Assembly: GCA_021793055.1 (NCBI GenBank) | Contig: JAJYTL010000005.1 | Span: 1 to 26,587 of the forward strand | DNA: 26,587 nt | DNA from: Pseudomonadota bacterium | Lineage (GTDB): Bacteria > Pseudomonadota > Alphaproteobacteria > Ferrovibrionales > Ferrovibrionaceae | Direction: 5' to 3' | In this document: piece by piece, positions 22,028 to 26,587 of the stretch | Layout of the letters: each line of letters begins with the position of its first letter | Numbering within the stretch: position 1 is the first letter of the stretch | Notes under the pieces: model-generated | Told to the model about the DNA's origin: nothing | What the model saw: the letters and a program-made list of their open reading frames with translations, nothing else | Database searches by the model: none | Position numbers and translations under genes: made by a program

Positions 22028-23230
22028 ATGCAAACCTCAAACGCCGCCGGTCTCCCCGCCGCCGCCACGCCGGCGCTCTGGTACGCCGCGCTTTCCGGCC
22101 TGTCCGCCCTGTTGCTCGGTATCGGCCTCAGTCGTTTCGGCTATCCGCCGCTGATCCCGGCCCTGGTCAAGGCGGGCTGGTTCAGCGTCGGCCAGGCCGA
22201 TTATCTCGGCGCCACCACGCTCGCCGGCTATATCGTCGGGGCCGGATTTACCGCGCCGCTGGCGCGGCGTCTGCCGCCCTATGCGCTGATGCGGGCGGCG
22301 ATGGCTGTCGGCAGCCTGAGCTTCGTTGCCTGCGCCTTTCCCCTGAGTTTCGCCTGGTACGCGGTATGGCGGTTCGCCTCCGGCGTGATCGGCGGCGTTC
22401 TCATGGTGCTGGCGGCGCCGCTCGTTCTCGCCGTCACCCCGGAGCCGCGCCGTGGCCGCGTCGCCGGCGTCATTTTTACCGGCGTCGGCGTCGGCATCGC
22501 GTTGTCGGGAACCTTGGTGCCCTGGCTGGTGCGCTTCGGGCTGCGCGATACCTGGCTCTGCTTCGGTGCCGCCGGGGCGATGCTGACCGCCTTCACCTGG
22601 CGCGGCTTTCCGATGGCACCGGTGGTGCCGATCACCGCCCGTGCGCGGCGGCCGGCCGGGCGCCACTTCAGCCTCGCCGTGGTGCTGCTGATCGTCGCCT
22701 ACGGCTGCAACGCGCTCGGCTTCGTGCCGCATACCGTGTTCTGGGTCGATTACATCGCCCGCGGCCTGCACCAAGGGCTCGCGGCCGGCAGCTTCTATTG
22801 GGTGCTTCTCGGCCTGGCCGCGGCCGGCGGGCCGGTCGTGGCCGGGGTTCTCGCTGATCGCATCGGCTTCCGCTCGAGCCTCCGGTTATGCCTCCTCGCC
22901 ATGGCCGCTGCGGTGGCGCTGCCGCTGTTCAGCTCCTGCCCGCTCGCGCTCGCGCTGTCCTCGCTCGGGGTCGGCGGCCTCGAAATGGGCATCACCTCGC
23001 TCGCCTCGGGCCGCGTCGGCGATCTCGTGCCGCCGCCGCGCCAGCGCGAGATCTGGGCCTGGATGACGATGGTTTTCTCGGTGGTTTACGCCGGCGGCGC
23101 CTATGGCGGCGCCTATCTGTTCGTTCGCACCGGGTCCTACGATCTTCTGTTCGCGATCGGCGCCGCGGCGCTGTTCGCCGGCGCCGTGGTCGATCTCGCG
23201 GACCTGCCGAAGCGCCCGGCGCGGCGCTGA
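22028..23230 (+). CDS. YbfB/YjiJ family MFS transporter
   Basis: The 400-residue product has a hydrophobicity pattern of about 12 membrane helices and resembles the YbfB/YjiJ branch of the major facilitator superfamily, probably an exporter of small molecules. Signature stretches are GIGLSRFGYPPLIPALVKAGW in helix 1, ADYLGATTLAGYIVG in helix 2, WRFASGVIGGVLMVL and VIFTGVGVGIALSG. FVPHTVFWVDYIARGLHQG lies near the middle and MEMGITSLASGRVGD-like text after it. The ATG at 22028 has AGG 6 bases upstream and fits; a 19-residue-longer frame from 21971 is not conserved. It is divergent from the LysR regulator. No substrate can be named. Confidence 0.92.
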   Translation: MQTSNAAGLPAAATPALWYAALSGLSALLLGIGLSRFGYPPLIPALVKAGWFSVGQADYLGATTLAGYIVGAGFTAPLARRLPPYALMRAAMAVGSLSFVACAFPLSFAWYAVWRFASGVIGGVLMVLAAPLVLAVTPEPRRGRVAGVIFTGVGVGIALSGTLVPWLVRFGLRDTWLCFGAAGAMLTAFTWRGFPMAPVVPITARARRPAGRHFSLAVVLLIVAYGCNALGFVPHTVFWVDYIARGLHQGLAAGSFYWVLLGLAAAGGPVVAGVLADRIGFRSSLRLCLLAMAAAVALPLFSSCPLALALSSLGVGGLEMGITSLASGRVGDLVPPPRQREIWAWMTMVFSVVYAGGAYGGAYLFVRTGSYDLLFAIGAAALFAGAVVDLADLPKRPARR

Positions 23231-23272
23231 TTCGCCGGCGCCTCCGGCAAGCCCCGGCGCCAGCCTGGAATG

Positions 23273-23323
23273 AAGGCAAAAAAGCCCCGAAAGCCGGGCC
23301 TGAAAGCGGCGGCCTTTTGCCTT
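23273..23323. terminator. Terminator-like hairpin after the MFS gene
   Basis: AAGGCAAAA (23273-23281) and TTTTGCCTT (23315-23323) are perfect 9-base arms. Interior GCC/GGC and CCG/CGG pairs extend the stem with small bulges, and the T-run in the right arm could serve as a U-tract. It lies 42 bases after the MFS stop. Its last two bases are the first two of the TTGACA box of the atp promoter. A and T runs on both sides would let it act in either direction. Confidence 0.55.
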
Positions 23324-23350
23324 GACACTGCCATGCCCCATCCGTAATTT
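23322..23350 (+). promoter_or_regulatory. Candidate promoter of the F0 atp operon
   Basis: TTGACA (23322-23327), a perfect -35 box, and TAATTT (23345-23350) are separated by 17 bases. They are followed by a leader of about 50 bases with the small hairpin CTCGC-N6-GCGAG (23359-23374) and then atpI. This is the only strong sigma-70-like pair before the operon. Confidence 0.6.
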
Positions 23351-23406
23351 CGGCGCGGCTCGCGGTTTGGCGAGAGGGGGAGTTTTCGCCGATCAGGGGT
23401 GGCCGA

Positions 23407-23742
23407 ATGGCTAAGGCGGAGAAGCCCCGCACCCTGGAAAATCTGGACGTACGCCTGCGGGCGGCGCGAGAGGGCCAGGGCCGACGCACGGGCTTTTTTC
23501 GCCGCCAGGCGGCGGAACAGCGGGGTTATCGCATTGCCGTCGAGATGGTTTCGACCTTCGCCGGCGGTGGCTTGGTGGGTTGGGGTTTGGACCGCGTGTT
23601 CGGGACCGCCCCGTGGCTGATGCTGACGTTCTTCGTGCTCGGCGCGGCCGTGAGTGTTGTGAACGCAATTCGCGTCGCGCGGCAAATCAACCGCGACCTG
23701 GTGCAGCAAGAGGGCGAGACTTCGTCGCCGGAGAAAGAGTAA
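23407..23742 (+). CDS. atpI: AtpI, F0F1 ATP synthase assembly protein I
   Basis: The 111-residue inner-membrane protein is the first gene of the F0 operon. AtpI is thought to help assemble the c-ring and is not essential for the finished enzyme. A basic N-terminus leads to two membrane helices with the conserved GGGLVGWGLDRVFGTAPWLMLTFF-type text, seen here as AGGGLVGWGLDRVFG and WLMLTFFVLGAAVSVVNA. The charged C-terminus ends EGETSSPEKE. It is 18 bases before atpB. This protein is quickly evolving, but the context makes the identification firm. Confidence 0.9.
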   Translation: MAKAEKPRTLENLDVRLRAAREGQGRRTGFFRRQAAEQRGYRIAVEMVSTFAGGGLVGWGLDRVFGTAPWLMLTFFVLGAAVSVVNAIRVARQINRDLVQQEGETSSPEKE

Positions 23743-23760
23743 GACCTGGGTGCCCTGCTC

Positions 23761-24492
23761 GTGAGCGATAATCCTCTCAGCCAATTCGTCATTCATCCCT
23801 ATGTGCCGATCCACGTCGGCGGCTGGGATGTGTCCTTCACCAACGAATCGCTGTTCATGGTGATCGTGATCGGGCTCATCACCCTTCTCATGGTGCTGGG
23901 CACGCGCGGCAGCCGGCTGATCCCGACGCGGCTGCAGTCGATGGTCGAGATTTTCTACGAATTCGTCGAGAACATGCTGGAGGATACCTGCGGGCCGAAG
24001 GGCAAGCCGTTCTTTCCCTTCATCTTCACGCTGTTCGCCTTCATCCTGTTCGCCAATCTGATCGGCCTCATTCCCTATACCTATACGGTGACCAGCCAGC
24101 TGGTGATCACTTTCTCGCTGGCGATCGTCGTGTTCATCGGCGCGACGGCGGTCGGCTTGATGCGCCACGGCCTGCACTTCCTGACCTTCTTCGTGCCCAA
24201 GGGCGTGCCGGTCTTGATGCTGCCGATGCTGGTGCCGATCGAGATTCTTTCCTATTTCTTCCGCCCGATCAGCCTGTCGCTGCGTTTGTTCGCCAACATG
24301 ATGGCCGGCCACACGATGCTCAAGGTGTTCGCCGGCTTCGTCATCGCGCTCGGGCTGTTCGTCGGTTGGCTGCCGCTCGGCTTTATCGCCGCGCTCACCG
24401 CCCTCGAAGTGATCGTCGCCGCCCTGCAGGCCTACGTGTTCGCCATTCTCGCCTGCATCTATCTCAACGACGGGCTGAACATGGCGCACTGA
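23761..24492 (+). CDS. atpB: ATP synthase F0 subunit a
   Basis: Subunit a forms the half-channels that carry protons to and from the c-ring. The 243-residue protein has about six membrane helices. The essential Arg lies in SLRLFANMMAGHTML, near helix 4-5. Further marks are the conserved N-terminal HPYVPI, LQSMVEIFYEFVENML, PFIFTLFAFILFANLIGLIPY and the C-terminal ALEVIVAALQAYVFAIL. The start is a GTG at 23761 directly after the short atpI gap, and the length fits alphaproteobacterial subunit a. It is cotranscribed with atpI and atpE. Confidence 0.98.
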   Translation: MSDNPLSQFVIHPYVPIHVGGWDVSFTNESLFMVIVIGLITLLMVLGTRGSRLIPTRLQSMVEIFYEFVENMLEDTCGPKGKPFFPFIFTLFAFILFANLIGLIPYTYTVTSQLVITFSLAIVVFIGATAVGLMRHGLHFLTFFVPKGVPVLMLPMLVPIEILSYFFRPISLSLRLFANMMAGHTMLKVFAGFVIALGLFVGWLPLGFIAALTALEVIVAALQAYVFAILACIYLNDGLNMAH

Positions 24493-24569
24493 GCGCCGCC
24501 TCCGGGTTTGCCTATTCGCCGCTTAGAGTTCAGAGTTAGACGCCACTTGAAAACGAAGGAATGCTTACG

Positions 24570-24797
24570 ATGAATCCAGAAGCCGCCAAGTTGATCGGCG
24601 CCGGTCTCGCCACCATCGCCCTTTCCGGCGTCGGTATCGGTATCGGCAATATCTTCGGCAGCTACGTCTCCGCCGGCATCCGCAACCCGGCCGCCGCGCC
24701 GAAGATGTTCGCCAACGTGCTGCTCGGCTTCGCCTTGACCGAGGCGGTCGCGCTCTACGCCCTGGTGGTCGCGCTCCTCATCCTCTTCGTGTTCTAA
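24570..24797 (+). CDS. atpE: ATP synthase F0 subunit c
   Basis: The c-ring subunit turns proton flow into rotation. The 75-residue hairpin has two membrane helices. The first holds GAGLATIALSGVGIGIGN, the polar loop carries Arg38-Asn39-Pro40, and the second has the proton-carrying Glu58 in ALTEAVALYALV. The ion site lacks an obvious Na+ signature, so it is probably proton-driven. The ATG at 24570 is chosen over that at 24561 because AAGGA sits 9 bases before it and would touch the other. An AT-rich 77-base leader with this strong site precedes it, in keeping with the high subunit c stoichiometry. Confidence 0.97.
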   Translation: MNPEAAKLIGAGLATIALSGVGIGIGNIFGSYVSAGIRNPAAAPKMFANVLLGFALTEAVALYALVVALLILFVF

Positions 24798-24822
24798 TCG
24801 GCAAGAACGCGAGGAAGCCGGC

Positions 24823-25410
24823 ATGACGTCTTCCGGCATGCGATGCCAACTCCGGCTGGCCGCCGTCGGCCTTGCGGGCGCGCTGGTGCTCGCGAGCCAT
24901 TCGGCCTTCGCCGCCGGCGGGATGCCGCAATTCGACTTCTCGACCTTCCCGCCGCAGGTCGCGTGGCTGATCGTCACCTTCGTTCTCCTCTATCTGCTGA
25001 TGGCGGGGATCGGGCTGCCGCGGGTCGGGCGCGTCCTGGCCGCGCGGCGCAAGAAGATCGCCGACGATCTCGATCGCGCCGAGGAGTTGAAGACCGAGGC
25101 GGAGAACCTGCTTGCCGCCTATCAGGCGGCGCTGGAGAAGGCGCGGGCGCAAGCGCATGCGGTTGGCGCCGGGGTCCGCGAGCGCGTGAACCAGGACCTG
25201 GCCCGCAACCGAGCCGAAATGGCGGCCGATCTCGCCGCCCGCACCAAGGCGGTCGAGGCCGAGGTGCAGGCGGCCAAGACCGCGGCCATGGCTCGGGTCG
25301 AGGACGTCGCGGCCGAGGTGGCGACCGCGGTGGTGCAGAAGCTTCTCGGCGCCTCGGCGTCGGCGGAAGCGGTGAAGGCCGCGGTCATGGCGGCGGCGGA
25401 GCGGCGTTAG
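24823..25410 (+). CDS. atpF': ATP synthase F0 subunit b'
   Basis: The second stalk subunit, b', pairs with b to form the outer stalk in alphaproteobacteria and phototrophs. The 195-residue protein has a membrane helix (FPPQVAWLIVTFVLLYLLMAG, about 39-60) followed by a long charged coiled coil (RRKKIADDLDRAEELKTEAE onward). The leader before the helix (about 30 residues with ALVLASHSAFAAGG) looks like a signal peptide ending AFA. It begins at the ATG at 24823, with GAGG about 9 bases upstream. It ends at the base before atpF starts. Confidence 0.93.
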   Translation: MTSSGMRCQLRLAAVGLAGALVLASHSAFAAGGMPQFDFSTFPPQVAWLIVTFVLLYLLMAGIGLPRVGRVLAARRKKIADDLDRAEELKTEAENLLAAYQAALEKARAQAHAVGAGVRERVNQDLARNRAEMAADLAARTKAVEAEVQAAKTAAMARVEDVAAEVATAVVQKLLGASASAEAVKAAVMAAAERR

Positions 25411-25908
25411 ATGCTTTTCGATCTCTTCCACGACACCGAATTCTGGATTGGCGTCGCCCTCCTTCTGATGATCGGCACGCTGATCTATTACAGTGTGCCG
25501 AAAAAGATGGGCCAGGCGTTGGACAGCCGTTCGGTTCGCATCCGTTCCGAGATCGACGAGGCCGGTCGGCTGCATCGCGAGGCTTTGGCGCTGGTCGCCG
25601 ACTATCGCACCAAGGAACAGGAAGCCAAAGCGGAAGCCGAGGCGATCGTCGCCGCCGCGAAGGAAGAGGCGGAGCGCCTGACCGCCGAGGCCAAGCGCGA
25701 GCTTGAAACGGCGCTCGCCCGCCATCAGGCGCAGGCGGCCATGAAGATCGAGCAGATGCAGGCGCAGGCGGCGCACGAAGTGCGCGAGCGCGCCGCCGCT
25801 CTCGCCATCGCCGCGGCACGGCGTCTTGCCGCAGCCGAACTCGCCGGCGCCGCCGGCGGGCGGCTGATCGACACAGCAATCGAAGGTCTCGGCCGCGGCC
25901 TGAGCTGA
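25411..25908 (+). CDS. atpF: ATP synthase F0 subunit b
   Basis: This stalk subunit holds F1 against rotation. The 165-residue product has one N-terminal membrane helix (FWIGVALLLMIGTLIYYSVP, residues about 11-30) and a long charged helix rich in Ala, Glu and Arg that forms the coiled coil with b'. Its ATG directly follows the TAG stop of b' with no gap, so the two are likely translated together. The C-terminus (RRLAAAELAGAAGGRLIDTAIEGLGRGLS) is typical of the family. It ends the operon in this window, and the next gene is convergent. Confidence 0.94.
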   Translation: MLFDLFHDTEFWIGVALLLMIGTLIYYSVPKKMGQALDSRSVRIRSEIDEAGRLHREALALVADYRTKEQEAKAEAEAIVAAAKEEAERLTAEAKRELETALARHQAQAAMKIEQMQAQAAHEVRERAAALAIAAARRLAAAELAGAAGGRLIDTAIEGLGRGLS

Positions 25909-25948
25909 CGCCGGCGCGGGCACCGATCCACGCGGCCTCTCTTCTCCG

Positions 25949-26587
25949 TTATTTTTTCCAGATCGCCTTGCCGGAGCCGGGCAGTCCGAGCTTCGGCCAC
26001 AGCGCGTCGATGCGTTTGATGACGTCGTCGGTCATGCGGATCGGCGTGCCCCATTCGCGATGGGTCTCGGGCGCGATCTTGTTCGTCGCGTCGATGCCGA
26101 TCTTGCCGCCGAGGCCGCCTTCCGGGCTGGCGAAGTCGAGATAGTCGATCGGCGAGCGGTCGATCAGGGTGATGTCGCGCACCGGATCGACCCGGGTCGC
26201 GACCGCCCACATCACATCCTTCCAGTCGCGGGCGTCTATATCCTCGTCCACCACGATCACCCATTTGGTGTAGAGGAATTGCCGGAGATAGGACCAGACG
26301 CCCATCATCACCCGCTTGGCATGACCGGCATAGGCCTTGCGAATGGCGACCACGGCGATGCGGTAGGAGCAGCCCTCGGGCGGCAGCCAGAAGTCGACGA
26401 TTTCGGGAAACTGCTGCTGCAAGAGCGGGATGAAGACCTCGTTCAACGCCTCGCCGAGGATCGAGGGCTCGTCCGGCGGCCGCCCGGTGAAGGTCGAGAG
26501 ATAGATCGGCTGGCGCCGCATGGTTATGGCGCTGGCGGTGAAGACCGGGAATTTCTCGACCGCGTTGTAATAGCCGGTGTGATCGCC
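25949..26587 (-). CDS. ubiD: UbiD, 4-hydroxy-3-polyprenylbenzoate decarboxylase (C-terminal part)
   Basis: The frame is open from the right edge (26587) to a TAA at 25949. The 212 visible residues are the C-terminal part, and the N-terminus lies beyond the window. UbiD decarboxylates the prenylated hydroxybenzoate in ubiquinone synthesis and needs the prenylated flavin made by UbiX. Visible text includes GDHTGYYNAVEKFPVF, LPPEGCSYRIAVVAIRKAY, GHAKRVMMGVWSYLRQFLYTK, VDEDIDARDWKDVMWAV and IDYLDFASPEGGLGGKIGIDATNK, close to the E. coli protein. An in-frame ATG at 26521 is internal, not the start. Ubiquinone is also the electron acceptor of the ETF-QO encoded earlier. Confidence 0.97.
   Translation of the reverse strand, partial: GDHTGYYNAVEKFPVFTASAITMRRQPIYLSTFTGRPPDEPSILGEALNEVFIPLLQQQFPEIVDFWLPPEGCSYRIAVVAIRKAYAGHAKRVMMGVWSYLRQFLYTKWVIVVDEDIDARDWKDVMWAVATRVDPVRDITLIDRSPIDYLDFASPEGGLGGKIGIDATNKIAPETHREWGTPIRMTDDVIKRIDALWPKLGLPGSGKAIWKK

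Noticed and set aside
23137..24489. A 450-codon minus-strand frame opposite atpI and atpB
   Set aside because: It is rich in His, Asp, Glu and Arg, typical of the complement of membrane-protein codons, and the plus-strand genes are certain.

Overview
The window is high-GC bacterial chromosome with dense, short-spaced genes and the gene content of an alphaproteobacterium, possibly Rhodospirillales-like or a related lineage. The evidence for this is a full-length CcrM-type GANTC methyltransferase, a split b/b' F0 ATP synthase operon led by atpI, the neighbourhoods ETF-QO / TPR lipoprotein / ispE and mutY / DUF721 / DsbA-like / smc, and a GTTC-N7-GTTC LexA box. No mobile element, prophage, CRISPR array or rRNA is visible. 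Most of the window is core genome, and I found no multi-gene system that looks new.

Layout from left to right. Positions 1-1600 hold the start of a GNAT acetyltransferase (minus, cut by the left edge), a gene-free stretch, a DODA-type dioxygenase (plus) and tRNA-Gln(TTG) (minus). Positions 1670-6122 are a minus-strand block read in the order ETF-ubiquinone oxidoreductase, TPR lipoprotein, ispE. Positions 6247-9602 are plus: a family-4-like uracil-DNA glycosylase with a Gln-Pro repeat linker, a soluble lytic transglycosylase and moaB, the last two overlapping. Positions 9527-10863 are minus: two glycosyltransferase-like genes of the TIGR04282/TIGR04283 type, translationally coupled to each other, the first running into the 3' end of moaB.

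Positions 10864-16717 form a DNA-maintenance region. It has an intergenic pair of hairpins, a LexA box in front of a PA0069-type radical SAM protein, an unrecognised and apparently frame-disrupted gene, rnhB, ccrM, mutY and a DciA-like DUF721 gene. Positions 16773-20912 are a DsbA-like thiol protein followed closely by smc. Positions 20929-23230 are a divergent LysR regulator and YbfB/YjiJ-type MFS exporter with a palindrome between them. Positions 23273-25908 are a terminator-like hairpin overlapping a strong promoter, then atpI-atpB-atpE-atpF'-atpF, the membrane sector of the ATP synthase (F1 genes are not in this window). The right edge holds the C-terminal part of ubiD (minus).

The observations most worth a second look are regulatory or small-scale: the LexA box, the disrupted gene at 12.2-13.0 kb, the UDG that lacks two of the four usual iron-sulfur ligands, the perfect DnaA box in front of the transglycosylase, and the terminator that shares bases with the atp promoter.
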